Shown piece after piece: positions 17,301 to 26,484 of a DNA stretch of 64,000 bases. Location of the stretch: contig NZ_JAKCFB010000034.1 of the NCBI RefSeq assembly GCF_024198235.1, positions 30,374 through 94,373 of the forward strand, given 5' to 3'. Made by a program: the position numbers and the translations under genes. The DNA is from Myxococcus dinghuensis. GTDB lineage: Bacteria; Myxococcota; Myxococcia; Myxococcales; Myxococcaceae. How positions within the stretch are numbered: the stretch's first letter is position 1; each line of letters opens with the position of its first letter. Under the pieces are notes generated by a model that saw only the letters and a program-made list of their open reading frames with translations, did no database searches and was not told the origin of the DNA.

Positions 17301-18511
17301 GGGCGGACCAGCGGCTTGCGGATGGGCTGCTCCGGCCTGCGCTCCGGCGTCGCGGCGGGGCGGGCCCTCTCGGGTGACGGCGGGGTGTACGTGGCCTGGG
17401 TGGGACGGGCCGGGCGGGAGAAGCCGGGCGTGGGCGACAGGGGCACGCTCTCCGCGAGCCCCGCCTCCAGGCCCCGCGTGGCCACGGCGGCGACGAGCGT
17501 GCGCAGCGGCGCGCCGGCGTCGAGCAGCTCCAGGTCCATGGCCATGCGCGGCAGCCTGCGCGGGGCCGCGTCTCCCGGGGCGACGAGGAAGGTGTCCACC
17601 GCGAGCCCCGGGCCCGCGCGGGACAGGGTGCCCACGATGACCAGGTCCGCGCCCGCCGCGCGCCCCAGCTCGGCGGCGGCCTGGAGCGCGGCGGTGTCCA
17701 GGCGGTTGTCCGCGAGGGCATGGGCGAGCGTGGCGGAGGGGCCGGTGCCGGAGGGCTGGATGGTGACGGTGGCTTCCGCGCCGGAGCGCGCCTCCACGAT
17801 GCCGCCCACGGTGTCGCCGGAGGGGAGGGCGGCGCGCCACAGGTGCGCGCCGGGTGGCACCTGGGTGACGCGCACGGGCGCCGGGCCCACTGGGACGCCG
17901 TCGAGCGTCACGGCGATGCCGGGCGGCATGGCGTCGAAGCGGACGGTGCCCGGCGGTTGGGCGCCGAGGGTGGTGCGCACGCGCTCGACGGTATGGGTGA
18001 AGAGGGGCGAGGTGGCGGCGAGCGGGAGGTCCCGGTCGGGCGCGACGGCGAGCGCGTTCGAGAGGTCGAGCGTGGCCTCGTCATCGCGGCCGGTGGCGAA
18101 GCGCACGGCGGCGCGGAGCGCGTAGGTGTCGGCGAGCTCGGCGGCTTCGGGCAGGCCCTGGGCGTAGGCGTCCAGCGCGCGGCTCAGCGCGGCGTCGGCC
18201 CGGGCGAAGTCGCGCGTGTCGCGTGCGGCGGTGGCCTCGCGGACGGCGGCGCGGGCGGTGGTGAGCACGTCGGGCGTGGGGGCCGGCTCGGCTCCGGAGG
18301 AGGGTGGTGTGGCTTCGACGAGGGCGAGGCCCTGCGCGCCATGGACCTCCGACGCGAGCCTCGCGGCGAGCCGTGGCCCGGCGCGCGCGGGGACATCCCC
18401 GGAGACGGCCTGGAACGGGAGGACGACCACCTTCTTCCGGGACGGGTCCGGGCGCGCGGCCAGGGCCGTGGTGCCGGACAGGAGGATGAGCAGGAGCGCG
18501 AGTCGCTTCAT
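17297..18511 (-). CDS. Exported PEGA-domain protein
   Basis: A 404-aa protein. A signal peptide (1-19, ending ALA) is followed by a strand-rich segment KKVVVLPFQAVSGD that resembles the start of TolB-N/FlgO-like domains, then an alpha-helical TPR-like region at about 85-160 and a PEGA-type beta domain at about 188-245 (VRFDAMPPGIAVTLDGVPVG). The tail is a helical and Pro/Arg-rich segment. PEGA domains are usually on the cell surface or bind extracellular structures, but the role here is not known. The stop overlaps the gluQRS start (ATGA), a surprising coupling of an exported protein with a tRNA enzyme. Confidence 0.82.
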   Translation of the reverse strand: MKRLALLLILLSGTTALAARPDPSRKKVVVLPFQAVSGDVPARAGPRLAARLASEVHGAQGLALVEATPPSSGAEPAPTPDVLTTARAAVREATAARDTRDFARADAALSRALDAYAQGLPEAAELADTYALRAAVRFATGRDDEATLDLSNALAVAPDRDLPLAATSPLFTHTVERVRTTLGAQPPGTVRFDAMPPGIAVTLDGVPVGPAPVRVTQVPPGAHLWRAALPSGDTVGGIVEARSGAEATVTIQPSGTGPSATLAHALADNRLDTAALQAAAELGRAAGADLVIVGTLSRAGPGLAVDTFLVAPGDAAPRRLPRMAMDLELLDAGAPLRTLVAAVATRGLEAGLAESVPLSPTPGFSRPARPTQATYTPPSPERARPAATPERRPEQPIRKPLVRP

Positions 18512-18589
18512 GGTCGGAGGGGGCCGGACCGGTTTCCTAGCATGGGGCCACGCGTCGCGCTCGACGGGCCCGGTGGCGCCGGACGTGTC

Positions 18590-19633
18590 CTACTGGGCGG
18601 CGGGTTGGAGGTTGTGCCGCTGCTTGAAGCGTTGCCACTGCTGCGCCAGGGAGTCTTCGGGGGGCTCGTCCAGGGGGGTGGGCGTCCCGCGCGGGTCGTG
18701 CGGACTCGCGAGCAGGCGGGTCCGCTGGACGGGGCGCTCGCCGTAGCGCTCACGCAGCAGGTCGAAGGCGAGGCGCGCCCAGTAGGGAGGGTCCTCGGGT
18801 TCCTTCTGGAGCAGCGCCTCCAGGGCGTTCGTGGCGGCGCGGTCCACGTCCCGGCTCGCGAAGCCTCGCAGGGCGGTGAGCATCATGGGCAGTTCGTCGT
18901 CGACGAGCGGGTGCTTCGCGGTGCTCGCCGCGAGCAGCGCGCGGTGCTCCGTCGTCAGGTAGGGCTCCACTTGGAGGAAGGCGCGGGGCCGCGCGTGCGC
19001 CGGGGCGCCGTCGGAGGGCAGGCCGGCGAGGCCATCCCGACGGGTCGCGGGCAGGGTGGCGGCGAAGACCTGCCAGTTGAGGCGCGTCACGCCCAGGTCG
19101 TAGGTCCTGCCGGCGATGCGTGAGTGGATCCACTCCTCCTGCGTCATCCGGGCGAGCCGGACCACCTGTCGGTAGGCCGCGGTCGCCAGCGCGTCGGGCA
19201 GGGTGCGCGTCCCGTCCGCGAGGGCGGGGGTGCGCCACTGGCCGCGCTCGCGCACGAGGAACACGAGGACGGAGAACCCGGGCTCGTAGCTCGCGTCATC
19301 GGGGCCGTTCAGCTCGGGCTGGAAGTGCACCTCGATGCGCTCGCCGTCATGCTCGGAGCCCTTCCACGTCTCGCGGACATGGAGCCGGGCGATGGCATCC
19401 GTGGGGGACCGGACGCCGCTGGGCGGCGGCGCGGACTCCTCCACCTCCTCGACGTCCGCCCACACCACGAGCTGCGCTTCGGCCGTCAGGTCCCAGAGCG
19501 TCCGCGGGGGCCTGGCCTCCGCTCCCCGCACGGGAGCGAGGGCCATGAAGCACAACAGGGTCAACGGGAGCAGTCGCGTCCCCAGGCGTCCAGTGGACGA
19601 GCCGCCATGGGGAACGGGGCTGTGCTCTCGCAT
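18590..19633 (-). CDS. Exported paralogous-family protein, copy 1 of 3
   Basis: A 347-aa predicted secreted protein with a signal sequence at about 18-40. The mature N-terminal domain runs LWDLTAEAQLVVWADVEEVEE, ARLHVRETWKG, then YEPGFSVLVFL and a W; this pattern (exposed strand, xWKG, pGxxVLxFL) recalls small beta-barrel NTR/TIMP-like exported domains, but that is only inference. The C-terminal half is helical, with LPMMLTALRGFASRDVDRAA, LAFDLLRERYGE and QQWQRFKQRHNLQP, all shared with the next two genes. It ends 78 bp after the PEGA gene start on the same strand. The ATG has GAGGAG about 7 nt upstream. Function is unknown. Confidence 0.78.
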   Translation of the reverse strand: MREHSPVPHGGSSTGRLGTRLLPLTLLCFMALAPVRGAEARPPRTLWDLTAEAQLVVWADVEEVEESAPPPSGVRSPTDAIARLHVRETWKGSEHDGERIEVHFQPELNGPDDASYEPGFSVLVFLVRERGQWRTPALADGTRTLPDALATAAYRQVVRLARMTQEEWIHSRIAGRTYDLGVTRLNWQVFAATLPATRRDGLAGLPSDGAPAHARPRAFLQVEPYLTTEHRALLAASTAKHPLVDDELPMMLTALRGFASRDVDRAATNALEALLQKEPEDPPYWARLAFDLLRERYGERPVQRTRLLASPHDPRGTPTPLDEPPEDSLAQQWQRFKQRHNLQPAAQ

Positions 19634-19763
19634 GCAGCGCTCCTCGTCGAACTGGGAGTCCGGAAGTCCTCGCGGCCCGCCCGGTCAACGTCGCGCATTC
19701 TTCCATGGATGCCTCGCGATGGCGACCCGGCGAGGGATGACGCGGGGAGCCGCGGAGCCACAC

Positions 19764-20825
19764 TCAGGGGGTGGACCGAGGCTGGGGGAGCACGAGGCGA
19801 GGGTTCAGGCGATGGCGCTGCCTGAAGCTCTGCCATCGCTGGGGCAGGGGGGCTTGGGAAGTGAGGCCCATGAGCGACGACACGCGACCCAGCCAGGTCG
19901 GGGCGAGCTCGAAGGAGTGCTCCCCCAGGCGCTCGAGCAGCAGCTCGAACGCGGTCACCTCGAAGTCGGTGTCGCCACGCTCGGGAGCGGACTGGAGTCG
20001 AGCGTCGAGGACGTCCACGGCGAGTTGGTCCAGATGCGGGTTCTTGAAGCCTCGCATGGCGAAGAGCAGGTTCGTCAAATCGCGGATGGGCGGCGGGGGT
20101 GGCACCGCGCTGGCCTCCATGAGACGACGATGCGCCGCCGTCATCCCGGCGCGGGGTGAGTCGCCCGATTCGTCCGCGCGTGACCAGGGCCAGGAGGTGA
20201 CCCGTGCGGTCCACTCCAGGTCCTCGCATGCGGAGTCAGCCACGGCGGGGATGAACCCGCGTGACGACCAGCGCTCCTGGAGGCGTCGCTCCTGGTGGTA
20301 CCATTGGCGCCTGCGGTCGATCTTGGCTGGGTCGTCCGGATAGGCAATTCCTCCAAAGGAGGCGTCGGGCACGATCCACGTTCCATTCCACCGGTCGAGA
20401 AAGAGGATGACTGTGCGTCCTGTCTCGAAGCGCGGGGGCGTGGGGCATATCTGGTCGGCGTCGAAGTGGATCTCGATGAATTCGTTGTCGATCCGGCGGC
20501 CCTTCCAGGTCTCGAGCACCTGAAGGCGGGCAATGTCCCGCTCGATGAAGCCCGTCTTGCAGCCGAGCGATATCGCGAGTGGGGCCTGGGGCCGCCTCGT
20601 CCACGGCAACGGCTTCACTCGAACCTGCTGGACCTCCGCCAAGACCAGCCATGTCGTGCTCTCCAACCTGTCTTCGGGAGAGAGGGGCGCGCGCGGGTCT
20701 GCGTCGGCGCGTGAGCCGTGAGTGAGCACTCCGAGCAGAGGCATGAGCCACGGCCACGAGCGCCGCGGGAGCGGCGACGTTCGCCTCGGCAAACCTCGCG
20801 GAATGGACCCTTGCGTTCGGGACAC
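19764..20825 (-). CDS. Exported paralogous-family protein, copy 2 of 3 (most divergent)
   Basis: A 353-aa member of the three-gene family. Family landmarks: STTWLVLAEVQQV, IARLQVLETWKG, PRFETGRTVILFL, LTNLLFAMRGFKNPHLD, AFELLLERLGE and QRWQSFRQRHRLNP. It has lost the conserved WADVE and PM(L)L forms of its neighbours and is the most diverged copy. I chose GTG at 20825 because AGGAGG lies 5 nt upstream and the protein then begins with a basic stretch and a hydrophobic signal segment. The longer frame (to 21035) would run into the next gene. Role unknown. Confidence 0.72.
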   Translation of the reverse strand: MSRTQGSIPRGLPRRTSPLPRRSWPWLMPLLGVLTHGSRADADPRAPLSPEDRLESTTWLVLAEVQQVRVKPLPWTRRPQAPLAISLGCKTGFIERDIARLQVLETWKGRRIDNEFIEIHFDADQICPTPPRFETGRTVILFLDRWNGTWIVPDASFGGIAYPDDPAKIDRRRQWYHQERRLQERWSSRGFIPAVADSACEDLEWTARVTSWPWSRADESGDSPRAGMTAAHRRLMEASAVPPPPPIRDLTNLLFAMRGFKNPHLDQLAVDVLDARLQSAPERGDTDFEVTAFELLLERLGEHSFELAPTWLGRVSSLMGLTSQAPLPQRWQSFRQRHRLNPRLVLPQPRSTP

Positions 20826-20932
20826 GGAGTCCTCCTCGTCGAGACGGAGAGACTCCCGCGATGCGCGATGGACGTGGCCGTCCGGTGCCCATGATGACGT
20901 CATCGTTTCGTCATGAGCGCCGTGGACTCGCT

Positions 20933-22027
20933 TCAGGGAGGTGTATCGCCTCCCGTTCCCGAGACGAGCGGCTTGCGTTGGAGCGGGGGATGGGGCGCTG
21001 GCTTCAGGTGATGGCGTTGTTTGAATTGCTCCCACTGCCGCGCGAGGTGGTGCAGCTCCTCCTGGGGCATTGTCGTCAGCGTCCGGTCTTCGAGGAGGTC
21101 GGATGGCCTTTCGACCTTTTCGCCAAGCCGCTCTCGCAGGAGGTCGAACGCGAGTCGGGTCCAGAGGGGGATGTCTTTCCCGGGTGGGTTGAACAGGGTC
21201 TCGAGCGCGCTCGTCGCCGCTGCGTCGACCTCGTCGTTCGCGAAGCCGCGCAGGGCGGCGAGCAGCATCGGCAGCGCTTCCTCGGTGGGCGGGTCCTTCA
21301 CGAAGCCGTCCGCCAACTGCTTCCGGTGGGCCTGCGTCAGGTTCGGCGCCGTCTTGGCGGGGCGCTGGTCATAGAAGAAGTGATTCGTGTCGGATTGAGG
21401 GAGGAGGTCGTAGAGCGCATCCCAGCGGAGCGCGGGCTGCGTGGCCGCGAACACCGACCAGTCCAGATGCAACCGTGCGAGGTCCGCCGGCGGGCTCCCC
21501 TCCTTCGTCGAGGTGGCGTGGACCTGGGCCCGATGGGCCCGCGTCACGGCTTGTCGATAGGACTCTGTCTCGACCGCGTCCGCTGGGTACCGGGTCCCAT
21601 GGGACAGCGCCACCGTCCGCCATCTTCCCTGGTCCTGCTCGAGGAACGCGACCACGGCGAGCCCGGGCTCGTACCGGGGTGGCGCGGGGCAGATGACCGT
21701 GGGCGAGAAAGACACGCCGATGCGCTCGCCCACTTGTGCCGTGCCCTTCCAGACCTCGCGGATGCGCAGCGTCGCCACGGACTCGTCCAAGAACGCGAAC
21801 TTGTTGTCCTTGTCTTCGGCTGAGCGCGGGACTTCCTCGACGCCCTCGACGTCGGCCCACACCACCAGCCCCGCGCGCTCCGTCAGTTCCCAGAGTGGGA
21901 CGGGGGAGATGGGGTAGGCCTCCGCCCGGCGCATGGGCACGACCAACAGCAGGCACAGGGTCAGCACCCACGGGCCTGATGCGAGACTGCCTTGGATGGG
22001 ATGGGGGCCCGGGGCTCGTCGACGCAT
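20933..22027 (-). CDS. Exported paralogous-family protein, copy 3 of 3
   Basis: A 364-aa predicted exported protein, closest to copy 1. It has a signal segment (WVLTLCLLLVVP, about 21-32), LWELTERAGLVVWADVEGVEE, ATLRIREVWKG, PRYEPGLAVVAFLEQ, LPMLLAALRGFANDEVDAAA, LAFDLLRERLGE and RQWEQFKQRHHLKP. I use the ATG at 22027, which has GAGGAGG about 5 nt upstream, rather than the ATG at 22084. It is the first gene of the tandem array, about 107 bp from copy 2. The copies are too divergent to be recent duplications. No known domain is named with confidence. Confidence 0.75.
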   Translation of the reverse strand: MRRRAPGPHPIQGSLASGPWVLTLCLLLVVPMRRAEAYPISPVPLWELTERAGLVVWADVEGVEEVPRSAEDKDNKFAFLDESVATLRIREVWKGTAQVGERIGVSFSPTVICPAPPRYEPGLAVVAFLEQDQGRWRTVALSHGTRYPADAVETESYRQAVTRAHRAQVHATSTKEGSPPADLARLHLDWSVFAATQPALRWDALYDLLPQSDTNHFFYDQRPAKTAPNLTQAHRKQLADGFVKDPPTEEALPMLLAALRGFANDEVDAAATSALETLFNPPGKDIPLWTRLAFDLLRERLGEKVERPSDLLEDRTLTTMPQEELHHLARQWEQFKQRHHLKPAPHPPLQRKPLVSGTGGDTPP

Positions 22028-22209
22028 GTGACCTCCTCTGGAAGACGTGGACAGCCTGGGCCATCCCCGGCAGCCGAGGCTCATCGCGTGCCCATTCGTT
22101 CGTCATGGTTCCGTCACGCTGCCCACCCGGTCGCAATGGGGCTTCCCTCCACGGCGACTCCGGAGAGAATGTCCAGCCCCGGTCACCGGTTGTCCGGGCC
22201 GGAACTCCG

Positions 22210-23064
22210 ATGCGCATCGTTCACTGCTCCGACGTCCACATCACCGACGACTACTTCGCGCTCCCGTTGCACCGGCTGGGGTGGCGCCGCTGGGTGGCCC
22301 TGGCGGAGCTGACCGTGGGAGGCCGGGCGAAGCGCTATGCCCAGGCACCCCGCGCGCTGTCCGCCATCGCCCGCGCGGCGGAGGCCCACGCGGCCGACCA
22401 CTTCATCCTCTCCGGGGACCTCACGGCGTACGCGCTCGACAGCGAGTTCCGGGGCGCCCGCGAGGCGCTGGGGCCGCTCGCCGGAGACCCTCGTCGCTGC
22501 ACCATCATCCCCGGCAACCACGACGTCTACACGCCCGGCAGCTTCCAGAAGGACCGCTTCGCGCGCCACTTCGGCCACCTGCTGGAGAGCGACCTGCCCC
22601 AGTACCGGCGCGAGGGGGCCTTCCCCTTCGTGCGGCTCGTGGGCGACGGGCTCGCGGTGGTGGGGCTGCGCTCCGCGCGCGTGCCGCCGTCGCCCGGTCT
22701 CTCCTTCGGCGTCATCGGAGACGCCCAGCTCGCCGGGCTGGAGGCCCTGCTGAAGGACCCCCGGCTGGAGGGGCGCGCGGTGCTCGTCATCGTCCACCAC
22801 GCCCCCCTGAACCGGAAGGGTGCTCCGGACCACTGGCACCACGGCCTGCGTGACGGCGAGGCCCTCCTGCGGCTGTTGCCCGGCCCCCGCTACGCGGTGC
22901 TGCACGGCCACATCCACCAGCGCTACCACCACCCCGCCACGGCGGAGCGCCCGCACCTCTTCGGCGCGGGGTCCTCCACCGAGGCGGGGCGCGAGGGCTA
23001 CTGGCTCATCGACGTGGCCCACGGCCAGGTGGTGGGCGGGCAGGCGCTCGCTCCGAGCTTGTGA
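22210..23064 (+). CDS. Calcineurin-like metallophosphoesterase
   Basis: A 284-aa cytoplasmic phosphoesterase with the complete dimetal motif set: CSDVH (D8, H10), SGDLTA (D70), PGNHDVY (N103, H104), IVHHAP and LHGHIHQR. Such enzymes hydrolyse phosphate mono- or diesters; similarity to 3',5'-cyclic-AMP phosphodiesterase-like members is suggestive but not decisive. The ATG at 22210 starts directly at the first beta strand; the frame is open upstream but shares the divergent region with the paralogous array. It ends 31 bp before the adenylate-cyclase gene on the same strand, so a cyclic-nucleotide synthesis and breakdown pair is possible. Confidence 0.88.
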   Translation: MRIVHCSDVHITDDYFALPLHRLGWRRWVALAELTVGGRAKRYAQAPRALSAIARAAEAHAADHFILSGDLTAYALDSEFRGAREALGPLAGDPRRCTIIPGNHDVYTPGSFQKDRFARHFGHLLESDLPQYRREGAFPFVRLVGDGLAVVGLRSARVPPSPGLSFGVIGDAQLAGLEALLKDPRLEGRAVLVIVHHAPLNRKGAPDHWHHGLRDGEALLRLLPGPRYAVLHGHIHQRYHHPATAERPHLFGAGSSTEAGREGYWLIDVAHGQVVGGQALAPSL

Positions 23065-23095
23065 CAGCAGGCGCACACGGCGGTAGAACCCGCCC

Positions 23096-24721
23096 ATGTC
23101 GCGTCCGTCGCAACCCCAACCGTCGTCCCTGGACCTGTCGCTGGAGGAGTACAAGTCGCTCCGCGCCCTCCAGCGCGCCGTGGACGACCTCCTGGAGGAG
23201 AGCCTCCGGGAGCGTGAGACCCTCACCCGGACCTTCCGACGTTGCTTCCCGCCCATCCTCGCGATGACGGGCACGCGCGCCGTGGCCGTCTCCACGCGGG
23301 ACGAGGACCTGGTGGAGCAGACGTGGTCCGAGGGCGATTGGGGCGAGGACTATCCCGGCCCGCTCCTCGACGCCGTTCCCGGTGTGCGGCGCCTGGGCAG
23401 CCGCACGCTCGTCACCCAGCCGTTGGACGTCGCCGGCAGCCGCGTGGGCACCATGGGCCTGCTGTTCGCCGGGGACCACACCGCGCCCGCCGCGTCCGCG
23501 CGCGCCCTGCGCGTGCTGGACACCATCGCCGAGCAGCTCGACACCGTGCTGTGCCTGGTGCACACGGCGTCGGAGAAGCACCAGCTCATCCTCCAGTGCA
23601 ACACGCACCTGGCCAACCCCGTCTTCGAGGTGGGCATGGACCAGGCGGTGCTGACGCTGGCCCAGCGCGTGCGCCTGCCGGGCTTCCTCCTGCTGTACCG
23701 CGACGCGGTGCGACCGCAGTTGCTGCACTACCGCTCGTACCGCAACGGCCACCTGGAGTTCGAGAGCGGCGAGCAGCCCAGCCCCGTGCTGGAGCAGGCG
23801 CTGCGCCAGCACGGCACGCGGCTGTTGTCCGCGGAGGAGGCCACGCTGCGGCAGTTGCTCTCCGGACGCACCACGGAGGCGGTGCTCATCTCCGGCGCGG
23901 CCGTCAACGAGCCCCTGGGGAAGCTCGCCGTCTCCAGCGACGAGGGCTTCTCCGCCTACTCCATGGACCTCATCCGCGTGCTGGCCTCCACGCTCAGCCA
24001 GCGGCTGCAGGACTACAACCGCGAGCGCGTCCACCTGTCGCAGTTCTTCCCCACGTCCATCATCGACGCGCTCCTGCAGGACCCCAACTACGCGCAGCAC
24101 CTGCGCGCGCAGGACCAGGAGGTGGGCATCCTGTTCGCGGACATCAACGGCTTCACGCGCATCTGCGAGCAGGGCTTCGACAGCCCGCGCAACATCGGCC
24201 GCTTCGTGGACGAGTGGAGCGCGCGCGCCGTGGACTGCATCTGGGAGCACGGCGGCGTGTTCGACAAGATGGTGGGCGACTGCGTCATCGGCCTGTTCGG
24301 TCCGCCCTTCTTCCAGTCCTCCCGCCAGGAGCGCGCGCTCGCCGCGGTGCGCGCCGCGTGCGACATCCAGACGCTCACCGCGACGCTCGGCGCGCGCGAG
24401 GAGGTGGCCGCGCTGTGTCAGCGCGTCAAGCTGCCCGGGCTGGGCGTGGCCGTGGGCGTCAACCTGGCCCACGCCAACTGCGGCCTGTTCGGCCCCAACC
24501 GCCAGTACACCGCCTTCTCCAGCGGGATGAACCAGACCGCCCGGCTCCAGTCGCTGGCCGGCTTCCGCGAGACGCTGGTGATGGCGGGCGCGAGGGACGC
24601 GCTCACGGACGCGGCGGACCCCTTCGCGCGGGCGCTGCGCTTCGGCGCGCTGACCGAGACCCCGGTGAAGAACGTCGCGCAGCCGTTGCGGCACTACCGG
24701 CTGGAGACGCTCACGCCGTGA
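23096..24721 (+). CDS. GAF-type class III adenylate cyclase
   Basis: Cytoplasmic signalling protein of 541 aa with no membrane segment. A helical N-terminus is followed by two GAF-like regions (about 50-155 and 165-305), a short linker with SQFFPTSIIDALL, and a class III cyclase domain (about 340-510). Metal residues are D349 (FADINGF) and D395 (GDCVIGLFG). The base-selecting pair is K391 and T472; Thr at the second position is common in bacterial adenylate cyclases and speaks against a guanylate cyclase. N479 and R483 complete the site. It follows the metallophosphoesterase gene by 31 bp and overlaps the 3' end of a convergent gene. Confidence 0.88.
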   Translation: MSRPSQPQPSSLDLSLEEYKSLRALQRAVDDLLEESLRERETLTRTFRRCFPPILAMTGTRAVAVSTRDEDLVEQTWSEGDWGEDYPGPLLDAVPGVRRLGSRTLVTQPLDVAGSRVGTMGLLFAGDHTAPAASARALRVLDTIAEQLDTVLCLVHTASEKHQLILQCNTHLANPVFEVGMDQAVLTLAQRVRLPGFLLLYRDAVRPQLLHYRSYRNGHLEFESGEQPSPVLEQALRQHGTRLLSAEEATLRQLLSGRTTEAVLISGAAVNEPLGKLAVSSDEGFSAYSMDLIRVLASTLSQRLQDYNRERVHLSQFFPTSIIDALLQDPNYAQHLRAQDQEVGILFADINGFTRICEQGFDSPRNIGRFVDEWSARAVDCIWEHGGVFDKMVGDCVIGLFGPPFFQSSRQERALAAVRAACDIQTLTATLGAREEVAALCQRVKLPGLGVAVGVNLAHANCGLFGPNRQYTAFSSGMNQTARLQSLAGFRETLVMAGARDALTDAADPFARALRFGALTETPVKNVAQPLRHYRLETLTP

Positions 24722-25094
24722 GGTGCGGGGCCGCGTAGCGGCGCGAGAAGTGGATCCACCGCCGCTCGTCCACCTCCACCTGCCACTCGGAGTTGGGCGT
24801 CAGCGGCAGCCGCTGCTTGAGGAAGCTCTCCAGGTGGTCCGCCGCCTTCACCGGTGTCAGCCCCGGCGCGCGGAAGGCGATGTGCAGCGACACCTCCAGC
24901 GATTCGGCGACGTCGACCGAGGCGCAGATGCGCAAGGGTCCCACGCGTCGCTGGTAGAGCGTGTTCTGCCCGGGCCATGTCGCCGGGTCCAGCTCACGTC
25001 GCACGGCCGAGAGCCAGTTGGACGGCTGGAGGATGAAGTCGAGCAGGTCCATGCTCGCCTCCTCCGTCGTCGCGTGCTCCTGGATGGAAAGCAT
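24711..25094 (-). CDS. Unknown 127-aa protein
   Basis: No family recognised. A mixed alpha/beta 127-residue protein without a signal peptide, membrane segment or cysteine cluster; conserved-looking parts are FILQPSNWLSAVRREL, NTLYQRRVGPLRICASVDVAE and a WIHFSRRYAAPH end. GGAGG lies 6 nt before the ATG at 25094; MDLLDF at 25052 is an alternative. The last 11 bp overlap the end of the cyclase gene, which is convergent. A strong ribosome-binding site and codon bias support a real gene; function not inferable. Confidence 0.7.
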   Translation of the reverse strand: MLSIQEHATTEEASMDLLDFILQPSNWLSAVRRELDPATWPGQNTLYQRRVGPLRICASVDVAESLEVSLHIAFRAPGLTPVKAADHLESFLKQRLPLTPNSEWQVEVDERRWIHFSRRYAAPHLTA

Positions 25095-25287
25095 CGCCCA
25101 CCTCCCCGGGAAGCCGATGGAAAGAATGTGCCCACGGCCATGGGGCGTGCAAGAGGCCGCGCGCGGAAACCGCGAAGGTGTCCGCCAGCGACCTGCGCGT
25201 GACTCAGGTGTGGGGCCGGGACCGCACCTGCCGGCGGCGCACGTTACCGGGAGCGGCTGACACGGGCGCGCCCATCCACCACGCGAC

Positions 25288-26367
25288 TCACGGGCTGGTG
25301 GGAAGTGAACGGCGCGTGCGCCGCTCCACCGTGGACTTGAGCTGGCCGCAGCCCGCGTCGATGTCGATGCCCCGGCGTTGACGCACGGTGCTGGGGACGC
25401 CGTGCGACATGAGCACGTCCTGGAACGCGCGCACCGATGCGGGCTGGCTCGGGCCGCCGTCGTAACCCACCGTGGGGTTGAGGGGGATGACGTTGACGTG
25501 CGCGTCCATGCCGCCGAGCAGCCGCCCCAGCGTCTGGGCGTGCTCCACCGTGTCGTTGCGACCGGCGATGAGCGTCCATTCGAAGAAGATGCGCCGTCCG
25601 CGTTTCTCCGTGTAGTAGCGACAGGCGTCCATCAACTCGTCGAGCGGCCAGCGCCGGCCCGCGGGCACCAGCGCCGCGCGCTCCGCGTCCGTCGCGCCGT
25701 GCAGGCTCACCGCGAGCTGCACGGGACGCTCCTCGTCCGCCAGGCGGCGGATGCCGGGCACCACGCCCACCGTGCTCAGCGTGATGAAGCGCGGCCCCAG
25801 CGCCAGCCCGAGCGGGTCCACCAGGACATCCACCGCGGCCATGGTGTGCTCGTAGTTGTGGAGGGGCTCGCCCATGCCCATGAGGACGACGTTGCGCAGC
25901 GCCTCGCCGGACTCGCGCAGGAGCCGCTGCACGTGCAGCACCTGGCCCACGATTTCGCCTGGCGAGAGGTGGCGTGAAAGACCCATCTGCCCGGTGGCGC
26001 AGAAGACGCAGCCCATCGCACACCCGGCCTGGGTGCTGATGCACACCGTCGCGCGGCCCTTGAAGCGCATGAGGACGGTCTCGATGGTCTGCCCGTCCTC
26101 CAGGCGCAGGAGCAGCTTGTGGGTGTGGCCGTCGGAGCTGAAGGTCTCGTGGTGGGTGGCCAGGTGGCCCAGCCGCGTGTGCGCGTCCAGCCGCGAGCGC
26201 AGGTCGGGGCGCAGGTCCGCCACCTCGTCCAGCGCGCGTGCCTGCTGACGATACAAGCCCGTCCACAGCACGTCGCGGTGGTGGGGACGGTAGCCCCAGC
26301 CGGAGAGCAGCTCGCCCAGTGCGGGCCGCGTCAGGTCGTAGAGGTTGATGGGTGTGTCGGACGGCAT
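25288..26367 (-). CDS. rlmN: Dual-specificity 23S rRNA/tRNA adenine C2-methyltransferase RlmN
   Basis: Radical-SAM methylase that adds a methyl group to C2 of A2503 of 23S rRNA and of A37 in some tRNAs. The 359-aa protein has the cluster-binding motif C116xxxC120xxC123 (CAMGCVFC), MGMGEPLHNY, SLHGATDAERAAL, and the methyl-carrying cysteine C340 in GCGQLKS (equivalent to C355 in E. coli). ATG at 26367 begins a protein of normal RlmN length; the frame continues far upstream as shadow. It is divergent from the GCS2-type ligase, about 117 bp apart. Identification is firm. Confidence 0.95.
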   Translation of the reverse strand: MPSDTPINLYDLTRPALGELLSGWGYRPHHRDVLWTGLYRQQARALDEVADLRPDLRSRLDAHTRLGHLATHHETFSSDGHTHKLLLRLEDGQTIETVLMRFKGRATVCISTQAGCAMGCVFCATGQMGLSRHLSPGEIVGQVLHVQRLLRESGEALRNVVLMGMGEPLHNYEHTMAAVDVLVDPLGLALGPRFITLSTVGVVPGIRRLADEERPVQLAVSLHGATDAERAALVPAGRRWPLDELMDACRYYTEKRGRRIFFEWTLIAGRNDTVEHAQTLGRLLGGMDAHVNVIPLNPTVGYDGGPSQPASVRAFQDVLMSHGVPSTVRQRRGIDIDAGCGQLKSTVERRTRRSLPTSP

Positions 26368-26484
26368 GGCCGGGACCTGGATAACACACCCGGGCCGGGG
26401 GCACCTGGGCCCGGGGGGCCGGCGGCTCGGCGGGCCCCCGGGGCTCCCTGCCAGGGCGTGCGGCCATGCACATGCTGTCCGGGT

